DNA of 64,000 bases from Streptomyces sp. DH24 (lineage in GTDB: Bacteria > Actinomycetota > Actinomycetes > Streptomycetales > Streptomycetaceae): contig NZ_JARVKW010000002.1 in assembly GCF_029813775.1 (NCBI RefSeq), positions 62,001 to 126,000 of the forward strand. Reading direction: 5' to 3'. Every line of letters starts with the position of its first letter. Positions within the stretch are counted from its first letter, which is position 1. The notes beneath the pieces are model-generated. The model saw only the letters and a list, made by a program, of their open reading frames with translations, was not told where the DNA came from and did no database searches. The position numbers and the translations under genes are program-made. Shown in pieces: positions 42,292-51,151 of this stretch.

Positions 42292-42320
42292 TTGACAGGC
42301 CACTCGGCGCTGATGAAACT
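42292..42320 (+). promoter_or_regulatory. Candidate promoter of the MHS transporter
   Basis: Consensus -35 TTGACA (42292-42297) with a weak -10 GAAACT at 17-bp spacing (42315-42320) in an AT-richer patch, about 60 bp before the start codon. The -35 is perfect for the vegetative sigma factor; the -10 is uncertain. Confidence 0.4.
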
Positions 42321-42382
42321 AACTTCCACCCATGGGGAACACTCCCGTCCGCATGGCATCCCCGACGATGGAGGGGCGCCGT

Positions 42383-43726
42383 ATGACCCCGCATCTGCAG
42401 CATCAGGCCGAAGAGACCGCCCAACCGCCGCGCTCGCGCAGAGCCCTGGTGGCGGGGTCCGTGGGCAACTTCATCGAATGGTACGAATTCGGTGTCTACG
42501 GATACTTCGCCACCATCATCGCCGCCAACTTCTTCACCCCTGACGGCGGAAGCGATGCCGAAGGGCTCGTCAAGACGTACGCGTCCTTCGCCCTCGCCTT
42601 CTTCTTCCGCCCGATCGGCGCGGCCGTCTTCGGACGCCTGGGCGACCGGATGGGTCGGCGCCCCACGCTGATCCTCGTCATCCTGCTGATGACCGGCGCC
42701 ACCACCTTGATCGGCCTGTTGCCGACGTACGCCACGCTGGGTGCCGCGGCGCCCTGGCTGCTCACCCTGCTGCGCATCGTCCAAGGGCTGTCAGCGGGAG
42801 GGGAGTTCGGCGGCGCCGTTTCCATCATGACGGAGTTCGCCCCGCCGGGCCGGCGCGGACTGTACGGAGCCTGGCAGTCCTTCACGGTGGCGCTCGGCCT
42901 GCTCGCCGGTGCCGGCATCGCGGCCGTGCTGGCGAGCCTGCTGACCGAGCCCCAGCTCAACGACTGGGGCTGGCGGCTGCCGTTCCTGCTGACGCTGCCC
43001 CTGGGTCTCGTCGCCCTGTGGCTGCGCCTGAAGCTCGAAGAGACGCCTTCCTTCCGGCGGACCCGAAGCGGGCCGGAGGCTCCGTCCGCGGGCGGAGGAA
43101 CCCCGCGGGCGGTGCCGCCCGCCCCCGCGCGTGAGGTGGCCAAGGCCATCGCGCTCGGTGCCGGCCGGCTCATGGGCTGGTCAGCGGCGGGGTACACGTT
43201 CCTGGTCGTGCTGCCGTCCTACCTGCAGAGCACGCTCAACGCCTCGTTCCAGCAAGCCCTCGTCGCGACGGTGCTGGCCAACCTGGGTTTCGCGGCCTCC
43301 ATCATCCCGGCGGGCGCTCTCAGCGACCGGATCGGCCGGCGTGCGGTGATGACGGCGGGTGCGGTGCTGGTGGCCGTCCTCGCGTTCCCGCTGCTGCACG
43401 TGTTGCAGGACGCCGCCGCCTCGACGGCCGTCAAGGGTGTCGCCGTGTTCGCCGCGGGCGCGGTCGTCGGCCTGATGGCCGGCCCCGGCCCCGCCATGCT
43501 CGCCGAGATGTTCCCGACCCGCGCCCGCTACACCGGCCTCGGCCTGGCGTACTCCCTGTCCAACGCCGTCTTCTCGGGGTGCGCCGGCCTGATCATCACC
43601 GAGGTGATCCAGCGGACCGGCAACATCGACATCCCCGCGTACTACGTGGTCGTGACCTGCGCCGTCAGTACGCTCGCCCTCCTCACCCTGCGCGGCGACG
43701 ACCACCGCCGGGCGCTGCGCGACTGA
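42383..43726 (+). CDS. MFS transporter, metabolite:H+ symporter (MHS) family
   Basis: Twelve-segment permease of 447 residues. ALVAGSVGNFIEWYEFGVYG at the N-terminus is the hallmark of the MHS family (ShiA, ProP, KgtP relatives), and FGRLGDRMGRRPTL is motif A. LSAGGEFGGAVSIMTEFAPP also matches. It imports an organic acid, osmolyte or similar solute with protons. ATG at 42383 follows GAGGGG; an upstream in-frame ATG at 42353 lacks a site. Only 31 bp separate it from anmK, so the two are probably one operon and the substrate may relate to cell-wall recycling. Confidence 0.9.
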   Translation: MTPHLQHQAEETAQPPRSRRALVAGSVGNFIEWYEFGVYGYFATIIAANFFTPDGGSDAEGLVKTYASFALAFFFRPIGAAVFGRLGDRMGRRPTLILVILLMTGATTLIGLLPTYATLGAAAPWLLTLLRIVQGLSAGGEFGGAVSIMTEFAPPGRRGLYGAWQSFTVALGLLAGAGIAAVLASLLTEPQLNDWGWRLPFLLTLPLGLVALWLRLKLEETPSFRRTRSGPEAPSAGGGTPRAVPPAPAREVAKAIALGAGRLMGWSAAGYTFLVVLPSYLQSTLNASFQQALVATVLANLGFAASIIPAGALSDRIGRRAVMTAGAVLVAVLAFPLLHVLQDAAASTAVKGVAVFAAGAVVGLMAGPGPAMLAEMFPTRARYTGLGLAYSLSNAVFSGCAGLIITEVIQRTGNIDIPAYYVVVTCAVSTLALLTLRGDDHRRALRD

Positions 43727-43757
43727 CGGCCCGCCGGGCCGGGAAAGAGGTGTGCGG

Positions 43758-44960
43758 ATGAGGGTCGTCGGACTGATGTCGGGAACGTCCCACGACGCGG
43801 TCGACGCCGCCGCGGCCGATCTGGAACTCCGGGGAGACAGCATCCTGCTCACCCCACTGGGGATGGTGAGCTCGCCCTACCCGGAGGAGTTGCGGGCCGC
43901 TCTGGCCGCCGCGCTGCCGCCCGCCACGACCACGATGAAGGACGTGTGCCGCCTGGACACCCGGATCGGCCAGGCCTTCGCGGCGGTGGCCGCCCGGGCC
44001 GACCGGGAGTTGTGCGGCGGACGCGCCGAACTCGTCACCTCGCACGGCCAGACCGTCTACCACTGGGTCGAGCACGGCCGGGTGCACGGCACGCTGCAGA
44101 TCGGCTCGCCCGCCTGGATCGCCGAGGCCACCGGCTGCCCGGTGGTGTCCGACCTGCGCACCCGTGACGTCGCGGCGGGCGGCCAGGGCGCACCCCTGGT
44201 GAGCGTCTTCGACACCCTGTGGCTGCACGGCCGACCCGGCGTGGCCGCCGCCCTGAACCTCGGCGGCATCGCCAACCTCACGGTGGCCGCCGGGCCGGGC
44301 GACCCGGTCGCCTTCGACACCGGCCCCGCCAACGCCCTCGTGGACGCGGCGGTGCACGCGCTCACCGACGGCCGCCTGGACTACGACGAGGACGGGGCCC
44401 TGGCCGCCCGGGGCAGCGTCGACGCCGCTCTGCTGCGACGGCTCCTGGACGAGCCGTACTACGCGAAGCCGCCGCCGAAGACGACCGGCAAGGAACTGTT
44501 CCACTGGCCGTACCTGCGGGCCGCGTTGGACGACTGCGACCCGCTCCCGATCGAGGACGTCGTCGCCACCGTCACCGGGCTCACGGCCCGTACGGTCGCC
44601 GACGCGGTCCGCTCGGCCGGGGCGAGCGAGGTCGTCGCCTCGGGCGGCGGGACCCGCAACCCCACCCTCATGGCCATGCTCCGCACCGCGCTGGGCGGCA
44701 TCCCGCTGCGCACCTCCGACGACCTCGGCATGCCGTCGGCGGCCAAGGAGGCCTACGCGTTCGCCGTCCTGGGGTTCCTGACGGTGCACGGGCTGGCGGG
44801 GACGGTCCCCGCGTGCACCGGTGCCCGCCACCCCAGCGTCCTCGGCTCGATCACGCCCGGTCGCCGGCCGTTGCGGCTTCCGGAACCCGCGCGGGTCCCG
44901 CCCCTGCGCCTGCGCATGGTGCCGGCTTCAGGTTCGGGAGTCGCCGCAAGCGAGGCATGA
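43758..44960 (+). CDS. anmK: Anhydro-N-acetylmuramic acid kinase
   Basis: Cytoplasmic enzyme of 400 residues in the ASKHA superfamily that cleaves the 1,6-anhydro bond of anhMurNAc and phosphorylates it to MurNAc-6-phosphate in peptidoglycan recycling. Diagnostic stretches: GLMSGTSHDAVDAAA at the N-terminus, LVTSHGQTVYH (about 94), LQIGSPAWIAE, ALNLGGIANLTV (about 170), FDTGPANALVD and VASGGGTRNPTLM (about 295). ATG at 43758 has GAGG 7 nt upstream; GTG at 43752 is less well spaced. It follows an MHS transporter by 31 bp and is closed by a hairpin. Confidence 0.93.
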   Translation: MRVVGLMSGTSHDAVDAAAADLELRGDSILLTPLGMVSSPYPEELRAALAAALPPATTTMKDVCRLDTRIGQAFAAVAARADRELCGGRAELVTSHGQTVYHWVEHGRVHGTLQIGSPAWIAEATGCPVVSDLRTRDVAAGGQGAPLVSVFDTLWLHGRPGVAAALNLGGIANLTVAAGPGDPVAFDTGPANALVDAAVHALTDGRLDYDEDGALAARGSVDAALLRRLLDEPYYAKPPPKTTGKELFHWPYLRAALDDCDPLPIEDVVATVTGLTARTVADAVRSAGASEVVASGGGTRNPTLMAMLRTALGGIPLRTSDDLGMPSAAKEAYAFAVLGFLTVHGLAGTVPACTGARHPSVLGSITPGRRPLRLPEPARVPPLRLRMVPASGSGVAASEA

Positions 44961-44968
44961 CGCGGAAG

Positions 44969-44996
44969 GTGAGGCGGCCCTTCGGGGACGCCTCAC
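44969..44996 (+). terminator. Terminator after anmK
   Basis: Perfect arms GTGAGGCG and CGCCTCAC with a 12-nt loop, starting 8 bp after the anmK stop. Confidence 0.7.
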
Positions 44997-45080
44997 TCAC
45001 CGCGCTCCGTGCCGGGCGGGCAGGTGACGGGCCGGCGGTTTTGTGTCAACCGCGGGCCCGCACCTCCGGTTTCCCGTCGT

Positions 45081-45974
45081 TCAGCTGCCGCGCTGGTGGA
45101 GTTCCAGGTCCGTGACCACGGGACGGTGGTCCGAGGCGTCGCTCGCCACCGTCCGGGCGCCGGTCACGGTGATGTCGGGCGAGACGGTGACGAAGTCGAT
45201 GCGCTTGACGGGCGTGATCGCCGGGTACGTGCCACCGCCGTCGGGGGAGGCGTCCCGCAGTTCGTCCCACAGCGGCGCCAACTCGGGGGCCGCCGCCTCC
45301 GCGTTGAAGTCGCCGACCAGGATCTTCGGCCCGTGGTCGGCGGCGAGCACCTTCAGCATGTCCGCCACCTGCGCCACGCGGACCGACGGGTCGGCCCGGT
45401 AGTCCAGGTGTGTGACGTAGACGTGCGCGTGCGCGCCCCGCACGTTGACCGTCACCTCGGCGAAGCCGGGCGCCGGGGCCGGGGGCGCGCCGGGCGTCTG
45501 GGTGGAGAGCCGGGTGATGTCGTGGTTCTCGGCCTCCAGCACCGGGTGGCGGCTCAGCACCGCCACGCCGTACCGCCGACGCTCCTGGCCCGGCGCTGCC
45601 GGGTCCAGGTCGTAGATCGGCGCGAAGAACACCCGCATGTCCAGCTTCTCGGCCAGCGCCTGTGCCTCGTCCACGAAGTCGCTGCGGGCGCCCCAGTTCA
45701 CGTCGACCTCCTGGAGCCCGATCACGTCGGCGTCCAGGTCGCGCACGGCCCGCGCGGTGCGGTCGAGGTCGAAGACCCCGTCCTCACCGGCCCCGGCATG
45801 GATGTTGTAGGTGGCCACGCGCAGCGGTACGGCCGGGGCCTGGGCGCCGGGGACGTCGGCGCCCGCGGCGGTCGCCGGTACCGCCGTGGCGAGCGCCACG
45901 GCGGCCAGCAGAACGGCGGCGGCGCGGCCGCGGCGGACAGGGCGTCGGGCAGGGCGTCGGGATCTGGACTTCAT
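45081..45974 (-). CDS. Secreted endonuclease/exonuclease/phosphatase-family hydrolase
   Basis: Exported protein of 297 residues. An Arg-rich N-terminus and hydrophobic stretch (AAAVLLAAVALATAVPA) form a signal peptide cleaved near AAG-AD. The EEP (DNase I/sphingomyelinase-like) fold shows all metal and catalytic elements: VATYNIHAG, VIGLQEVD with the metal Glu, the His in VTHLDYR, KILVGDFNAE, RIDFVTV and the terminal SDHRPVVTDL. It may be a phosphodiesterase, nuclease or sphingomyelinase-like enzyme; substrate unknown. ATG at 45974. It is divergent from the SDR gene across 270 bp. Confidence 0.9.
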   Translation of the reverse strand: MKSRSRRPARRPVRRGRAAAVLLAAVALATAVPATAAGADVPGAQAPAVPLRVATYNIHAGAGEDGVFDLDRTARAVRDLDADVIGLQEVDVNWGARSDFVDEAQALAEKLDMRVFFAPIYDLDPAAPGQERRRYGVAVLSRHPVLEAENHDITRLSTQTPGAPPAPAPGFAEVTVNVRGAHAHVYVTHLDYRADPSVRVAQVADMLKVLAADHGPKILVGDFNAEAAAPELAPLWDELRDASPDGGGTYPAITPVKRIDFVTVSPDITVTGARTVASDASDHRPVVTDLELHQRGS

Positions 45975-46168
45975 GCCTTCTCCAGAGCAGGTAGGAGCGG
46001 GACGGGCACGGAACCACTGGATTCTGCTCCAACCCGCGCCCGCCCACGCATGGTTCGCGGCAGAACGCACCGGGGCGCGCTGCCGGGGTTGCCAAGCGGT
46101 GGCGGCGCCGGCGCCGCATCCGCAGCGGCTGGTCACGGAAGGCGTAGCGATGTTCCCGCCGACAGTAG

Positions 46169-46196
46169 CATCGATAACACATCTGTGTTAGCGTTG
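46169..46196. promoter_or_regulatory. TetR-type operator upstream of the SDR gene
   Basis: Perfect core TAACACA-TC-TGTGTTA (46175-46190), with further matching bases on both sides giving an imperfect 28-bp dyad. It ends 49 bp before the SDR start. The TetR gene 1.1 kb downstream is the obvious candidate to bind here. Confidence 0.65.
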
Positions 46197-46244
46197 ATAC
46201 ATGGGGATGCGAGCAGCGCTACCACCGAGACAAGGAGCACCGCC

Positions 46245-47003
46245 ATGAGCGAGCAGACCAGCACAGGCGTCGACAGCGGCCGCGTCGCGATCGTGACCGG
46301 CGGGTCCCGCGGGATCGGGCGGGAGACCGCCGAGCGCCTGGCGGCGGACGGTTTCGCCGTCGTCGTGAACTTCGCGGGCCACGAGGCCGAGGCCGGGAAG
46401 ACCGTCGCCGCGATCACCGAGGCGGGCGGTCGGGCGATCGCCTTCCGTGCCGACGTGGCCGACGAGACCGAGGTGTCGGCCCTCTTCGACGCCGCCCAGT
46501 CCACGTTCGGCGGCATCGACGTCGTGGTCCACGCGGCCGGCGTGATGGCCCTGGCACCCCTCGTCGACCTCGACCTCGACGCGCTGGACCGCATGCACCG
46601 CACCAACATCCGCGGAATGTTCGTCGTCGACCGGGAGGCCGCGCGCCGGCTGCGCGCGGGCGGCGCGATCGTCAACTTCTCCAGCTCCGTGCCGGCGCTC
46701 GCCATCCCGGGCTACAGCGCGTACGCCGCCAGCAAGGGCGCGGTCGACGCCCTGACGCTGATCCTCGCCCGCGAGATGCGGGGCCGGGACATCACCGTCA
46801 ACGCCGTGGCCCCCGGCCCGACCGCCACCGCCCTGTTCCTCGACGGCAAGGACGAGGAGACCATCGCGCGGATGGCGGCCCAGCCGCCGCTGGAGCGCCT
46901 CGGCACGCCGCAGGACATCGCCGGGGTCGTGTCCTTCCTGGCCGGCCCGGCCGGCCGCTGGATCAACGGCCAGGTGCTCCGCGCCAACGGCGGCATCGTC
47001 TGA
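46245..47003 (+). CDS. Short-chain dehydrogenase/reductase (SDR)
   Basis: NAD(P)H-dependent classical SDR of 252 residues. Cofactor motif TGGSRGIGRETAE (about 18-30), VVHAAGVMALAPL replacing the usual NNAG, catalytic Ser in NFSSSVPALAIPG, catalytic Tyr and Lys in YSAYAASKGAV (about 157 and 161), and the C-terminal WINGQVLRANGGIV. It is a probable ketone/alcohol oxidoreductase of the FabG-like group. ATG at 46245 has AAGGAG 7 nt upstream. A palindromic operator lies in its promoter and a TetR gene lies downstream, so induction by a small molecule is expected. Confidence 0.92.
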   Translation: MSEQTSTGVDSGRVAIVTGGSRGIGRETAERLAADGFAVVVNFAGHEAEAGKTVAAITEAGGRAIAFRADVADETEVSALFDAAQSTFGGIDVVVHAAGVMALAPLVDLDLDALDRMHRTNIRGMFVVDREAARRLRAGGAIVNFSSSVPALAIPGYSAYAASKGAVDALTLILAREMRGRDITVNAVAPGPTATALFLDGKDEETIARMAAQPPLERLGTPQDIAGVVSFLAGPAGRWINGQVLRANGGIV

Positions 47004-47079
47004 CCCTCCCCGGAGCCCTCGCCCCTCCCTCACCTCCCTCAAGTTCTTCAGTCCCTCTCTTTCCCCGAGGAGTTCCGTC

Positions 47080-47245
47080 ATGGGAAAGACGATCGTCAGC
47101 ACAGGCGCGGGTTCCGGTTGCGGCGCACTCGCCGCACGGACGACGGGTCGGTGCAGGTGAGCCGGGTCGCCGACCGGGGCCGCGCCCGGTTCCTCACGCG
47201 CGTCGGCCTGGGCGCTCTCCTCGCCCCGCACCAGATGGCCGCCGG
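47080..47245 (+). pseudogene. Internally deleted SDR remnant
   Basis: After a GAGGAG ribosome binding site, ATG at 47080 opens MGKTIVSTGAGSGCGALAAR, the N-terminus of an SDR. The frame closes after 26 residues (47160). In another frame, sequence from about 47151 reads VSRVADRGRARFLTRVGLGALL, the C-terminal tail expected of the same SDR type. About 200 central residues are missing, so this is the scar of an internal deletion. It lies between an intact SDR gene and the TetR gene, suggesting the cluster once had two SDRs. Confidence 0.6.
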
Positions 47246-47281
47246 TACGGGTTCGGTGCGACCTCGGATAGCGTCGCTCCC

Positions 47282-48016
47282 GTGAGTACGAAAGCGCGCA
47301 TCCTCGAAGTGGCGGCGGACCTGGTCGCCGGGTCCCCGAACGGGGACGTCTCGACCCGGGCCGTGTGCGAGGCCGCGGGGGTCGGCGCCCCCGCGCTCTA
47401 CCGGCACTTCGGGGACAAGGAGGGCCTGCTGTCGGCGGTGGTCGACCACGGCTTCGACAAGTACCTGGCGGCCAAGCGCGCACGAACCCCCGGCACGGAC
47501 CCCGTCCAGGACCTCCGGGACGGCTGGGACACGCACGTCGAGTTCGCCCTGCGGAACCCGAACCTGTACCGCCTGATGAACTCCCCCGCGATGCGTACGC
47601 CTCCGGCGGCGGCCCTGGAGTCCCACCGCATCCTCACCGCCGACCTCGAACGGGTGGCCGCACGGGGCAAGTTGCGGCTCGCTCCCGAGCTGGCCGCCCA
47701 GCTGATCATGTCCGCCAACGTCGGCGTGGCCCTGATGCTGGTCTCCCGCCCGTCGACCTTCACGGACGAGACGGTGTCCCGCCGGGTGCGGGACGCGGTC
47801 CACGCCGCGGTGTTCACCCCGGACGTGATGGCGTCTGCGTCGTCGGCGCCCGGGGCGACCGAACCGGCCGCCGGGCCGGACGCGGCACACGTACCCGCCG
47901 CGGCGGCCCGGCTGAACGCCCTGCTCCGCCAGTCCTCCTCCCCGGCTCTCTCCCCCGCCGAGGACGCCCTGCTCACGGAGTGGCTGAACCGCCTCTCCAA
48001 CCCGCCGCAGGGCTAG
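47282..48016 (+). CDS. TetR-family transcriptional regulator
   Basis: Repressor of 244 residues with an N-terminal TetR helix-turn-helix (ARILEVAADLVAG, STRAVCEAAGVGAPALYRHF, GDKEGLLSAV) and a ligand-binding domain (about 55-175), then a flexible Ala/Pro tail ending in a helix. GTG at 47282 has no ribosome binding site; TAGCGT about 10 nt upstream could be a -10, so the mRNA may be leaderless. It probably controls the SDR gene upstream through the palindrome at 46169-46196. The ligand is unknown. Confidence 0.88.
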   Translation: MSTKARILEVAADLVAGSPNGDVSTRAVCEAAGVGAPALYRHFGDKEGLLSAVVDHGFDKYLAAKRARTPGTDPVQDLRDGWDTHVEFALRNPNLYRLMNSPAMRTPPAAALESHRILTADLERVAARGKLRLAPELAAQLIMSANVGVALMLVSRPSTFTDETVSRRVRDAVHAAVFTPDVMASASSAPGATEPAAGPDAAHVPAAAARLNALLRQSSSPALSPAEDALLTEWLNRLSNPPQG

Positions 48017-48060
48017 TTCGCGGGCGGGCCGCGCCGGTCACGCGGTCGCGCACGGTCGGT

Positions 48061-48090
48061 GAGGGCGCCCACGGAGTCGTGGACGCCCTC
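48061..48090. terminator. Bidirectional terminator between TetR and the multidomain secreted protein
   Basis: GAGGGCG-C-CCACG, loop GAGT, CGTGG-A-CGCCCTC: 12 paired bases around one mismatch, midway between two convergent stops (48016 and 48143). Confidence 0.8.
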
Positions 48091-48142
48091 CGCTCCCCCG
48101 GCGAGCGTGTACGAGCCCCGGGTGAGTTTGGCCGGGCCCGTG

Positions 48143-51100
48143 TCAGGCCAGCGGTTCCACGCGGATGTCGCGGAAGCGCACCTTGTTTCCGTGGTCCTGG
48201 AGGCGGATGGCGCCGGCCGACGGGCCCTCCTGCGCGCCCCCGCCCGTCGGTCCGTCGATCGCGACGTCGTCGTGGACCTTCTTGCCGTTCCAGACGACGG
48301 TCACCCGCGCGTCGGCGGTCTTGTTGCCGTCGGCGTCGAAGCGCGCCGCGCGGAAGGTGATGTCGTAGGTCTGCCAGGTCTCCGGCGCGGTCGCCGCGTT
48401 GACGTCCGGGGCCTTCTTCAGGTAGATCGCCCCGGCCTCGTTCGTGTCCAGGGTCGGGTCGCCGTGGGAGTCGAGGATCTGGAGCTCGTAGCGGTCCTGG
48501 AGGTAGATGCCGCTGTTGCCCCGGTCCTGTCCGGTCACGTCGTCCGGCAGCCGCGGAACACGGAACTCCACGTGCAGCTTGAAGTCCCGGTAGGCCTCCT
48601 TCGTGCGGATGTCACCGCAGCAGACCTCCATGGAATCCTCGGCGGCCAGCGGCCATTCGACGCGCCGTCCGTCCGTGTGCTGCCAGTTCTCCTGCGAGGC
48701 GGCGGTGCCGTCGAAGAGGGTGGTCGGGGCGCCGTGCGGTCGGACGGTGATCAGGTCGAGGTTGACATGGCCGGTGTCGCCGGGGTCGAAGCGGTAGGCG
48801 ATGGTGTTGCGGCCCGCGTCGAGGGTGACGCGTTCGGTCTGTGTCGACCAGGCGTCCCAGGTGCGGGTCGGGGTGAGTTTCGTCTGCCGCAGCTTCTCCC
48901 CGTTGACGTACAGGGAAAGGGACTTGGTGCCCTCGAAGGGGTTGGGGCCGTTGGAGTAGCGCAGGTTCACGTCGTAGTCGCCGGCCTCGGGCACCGTCAC
49001 GTCGAAGGTCGTGGCGGCCTTGCCCTCGGTGCCGTAGCGGTCGACGAAGCCACTGCCCGAGTAGCCGGTGTGGTCGGTGTTGATTCCCGCCGTGCCGGTG
49101 AGACGCGCCTCCTCCGCTTCGTACAGCGTGGCGGGCGGCGGCTGCTCACCGGGAGTCGCGTTCAGCGTGTACCAGGCCTCGGTGCTCCACAGCGCCTCGC
49201 CCGACTTCGACGCGAACGGGCGCGGTGAACGGACGTGCACGACGCGGCCGGGCTTGAGCCCGTCGAGGCGCAGCCGGACGGTGCGGCCGTCGTCGGCGAG
49301 GGTCGCCGAGCGCACGGCGAGCCGCTCCTCGGCGATCTTGGGCCCGCCGTAGTCGGACGTCGGGGTGTAGCGCCACTGCTCGGCCTGGTAGCGCTTGGCC
49401 AGTTCCTCGGCCGTCGCCTTCGACACCGGCTGGGTGTATTCGAGGTCGAAGCCACCGGGTACGGCGCGCATCTCCTTGATGTCGAAGGTGTTGCCGCCGT
49501 TCGGCGTGAGCTTCTGCAGGCCGAACTTCAGCTTTCCTTCCTGGCCCCAGTTTCCGTCGGCGCCCAGACCGCCCGCGTAGATCGCGCCGTCGGGACCCAT
49601 GACGATCCGGTTGACGCCCGCTTCGAGCCCTTGCGTGTAGCGGAAGACGGCTCCCTGGTACTGGCCCTTGACCTTCTCCAGGTAGGCCCGCTGCAGTCCG
49701 CCGTAGGTGACGTCACCGATGAGCAGCTGCCCGGCGAAGCGGCCCTTGGTCAGGTGGAGCGGGGTGCTGGGCGAGTTGGCGATCTCGTTCTGCGGCAGCC
49801 ACAGCACCGGCTGCGTCACGGGCCGGCTGTCGAAGGGGCCCGAGGGCTCGGTGTAGTGGTTGAAGAAGCGGTCCTGCTTGATCTGGACGAGTTTCGACGC
49901 GGGCAGCCAGCCGCCCTGGTTGTCGGTGGTGAAGATGTCTCCGCCGGGTCCCCAGCCGATCCCGTTGGGGGTGCGCAGACCGCCCGCGACCGGGTGGATC
50001 TTCCCGGTCTTCTTGCTCACCTTGAACGTGGTGCCGCGGCCCGGTGCCGGCTGCGGGACGGTGGTGGCCCCGCCGTAGTTGATGGCGACGGACAGGTTCA
50101 CGTAGAAGTAGCCGTCGCGGTAGAGCAGGCCGAAGGCGAACTCGTGGAAGTTGCCGCCGTACGGCCAGGTGGCGACCGTGCGGTACTCGTCGGTCACCAA
50201 GTCCTCGTCGGTGTCGACGAGTCGCGTCAGCTCGTGCTTCTGGGAGACGTAGAGCGAGCCGTCGACGTACTTGATGCCCATGGGCTCGCGCAGCCCGCTC
50301 GCGATCTTCTTGACGGTGACCTTGTCGCGGCTGGTGTCACCCGTGACGTGGTCGAGGACGTACACCTCGCCGGACGTGGTCTGGGAACCGCCCCAGGTGC
50401 TGAGCGCCAGACGTCCGTCGGGCAGCCAGTCCATGCCGGTGACCTGGGGTTCGAATCCGTCCGGCCGCAGGTCGGTGAGGTCGAGGTCGGGGCGTATGTC
50501 GGTCAGCGGCAGGCCGTCGCCCGGGCTGTCGCTGCCCGCCTCGCACTCCTTGCGGCCCGGCGCGGTGACCCGGACGACGTCGGCGTCGGTGCTGAGCGCC
50601 TCGCGCGGCACGACGCTGAAGCCGTCCGCGCCCGGCGGCTTCCACGCGAGCGTCAGCTGCTGGTCGCCGCCCCGCTCGAAGTAGTCGATGCGGAACGGGT
50701 GGAGTCCGGCGGTGAGTTGGGTGGTGCCGTCCTTCGGTTCGGCGGCGTGCAGGCCGTCGTGGTCGATGACCTCGCGGTCGTCGACGGTGAGCCGTGAGCC
50801 GTCGTCGCTGATGAGACGGAAGGCGTACGTTCCGTCGGCGGGGACGACCAGGTGGCCGGAGACCTCGGCCGAGAAGTTGTCGGCGAAGCCTCCGAAGTCG
50901 GCGGTGCTGGACCAGTCGACCGTCTGCATCAGCTTGTCGTGGTTGGGCGTCTGGCCCGGTTTGAGCGTGCAGAGCTTGCTGAGCGGGACCTGGGTGTCGA
51001 AGACCCGCAGGGTGACGCCCGGTTCCTGGGGCGGGATGTCGGCGGGAGCGGCGGCGGTCGGCGGCGCGGCCCACACGCCTCCTGCGAGAAAGCCTCCGAC

Positions 51101-51151
51101 GAGCAGGGTGGTGAGCCCTCTTCGGGCACGGGGGAACAGCCGTGGATGCAT
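48143..51151 (-). CDS. Secreted PA14 - sugar-dehydrogenase-like propeller - CBM - DUF1080 protein
   Basis: Exported protein of 1002 residues. A signal peptide (about 1-34) is followed by a PA14 domain (about 45-190; DGTYAFRLISDDGSRLTVDD, AGLHPFRIDYFERGG). A six-bladed propeller of the PQQ-type sugar dehydrogenase/L-sorbosone kind (about 215-560) comes next, with GLREPMGIKYVDGSLYVSQ, GLRTPNGIGWGPGGDIF and VNRIVMGPDGAIYAGGLG. A CBM6/35-like module (about 690-810; YEAEEARLTGTAG, GYSGSGFVDRYG) precedes a C-terminal DUF1080/3-keto-disaccharide hydrolase domain (about 815-1002; GNSGIYLQDRYELQILDSHG). It probably binds and modifies extracellular glycans. ATG at 51151 has GGAGG 3-4 nt upstream. Domain order is clear; the substrate is not. 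Confidence 0.9.
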   Translation of the reverse strand: MHPRLFPRARRGLTTLLVGGFLAGGVWAAPPTAAAPADIPPQEPGVTLRVFDTQVPLSKLCTLKPGQTPNHDKLMQTVDWSSTADFGGFADNFSAEVSGHLVVPADGTYAFRLISDDGSRLTVDDREVIDHDGLHAAEPKDGTTQLTAGLHPFRIDYFERGGDQQLTLAWKPPGADGFSVVPREALSTDADVVRVTAPGRKECEAGSDSPGDGLPLTDIRPDLDLTDLRPDGFEPQVTGMDWLPDGRLALSTWGGSQTTSGEVYVLDHVTGDTSRDKVTVKKIASGLREPMGIKYVDGSLYVSQKHELTRLVDTDEDLVTDEYRTVATWPYGGNFHEFAFGLLYRDGYFYVNLSVAINYGGATTVPQPAPGRGTTFKVSKKTGKIHPVAGGLRTPNGIGWGPGGDIFTTDNQGGWLPASKLVQIKQDRFFNHYTEPSGPFDSRPVTQPVLWLPQNEIANSPSTPLHLTKGRFAGQLLIGDVTYGGLQRAYLEKVKGQYQGAVFRYTQGLEAGVNRIVMGPDGAIYAGGLGADGNWGQEGKLKFGLQKLTPNGGNTFDIKEMRAVPGGFDLEYTQPVSKATAEELAKRYQAEQWRYTPTSDYGGPKIAEERLAVRSATLADDGRTVRLRLDGLKPGRVVHVRSPRPFASKSGEALWSTEAWYTLNATPGEQPPPATLYEAEEARLTGTAGINTDHTGYSGSGFVDRYGTEGKAATTFDVTVPEAGDYDVNLRYSNGPNPFEGTKSLSLYVNGEKLRQTKLTPTRTWDAWSTQTERVTLDAGRNTIAYRFDPGDTGHVNLDLITVRPHGAPTTLFDGTAASQENWQHTDGRRVEWPLAAEDSMEVCCGDIRTKEAYRDFKLHVEFRVPRLPDDVTGQDRGNSGIYLQDRYELQILDSHGDPTLDTNEAGAIYLKKAPDVNAATAPETWQTYDITFRAARFDADGNKTADARVTVVWNGKKVHDDVAIDGPTGGGAQEGPSAGAIRLQDHGNKVRFRDIRVEPLA

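Noticed and set aside
45009..46244. Long plus-strand frame extending upstream of the SDR start
   Set aside because: It is antisense to the EEP-family gene and crosses the operator region; the ribosome binding site supports ATG at 46245.
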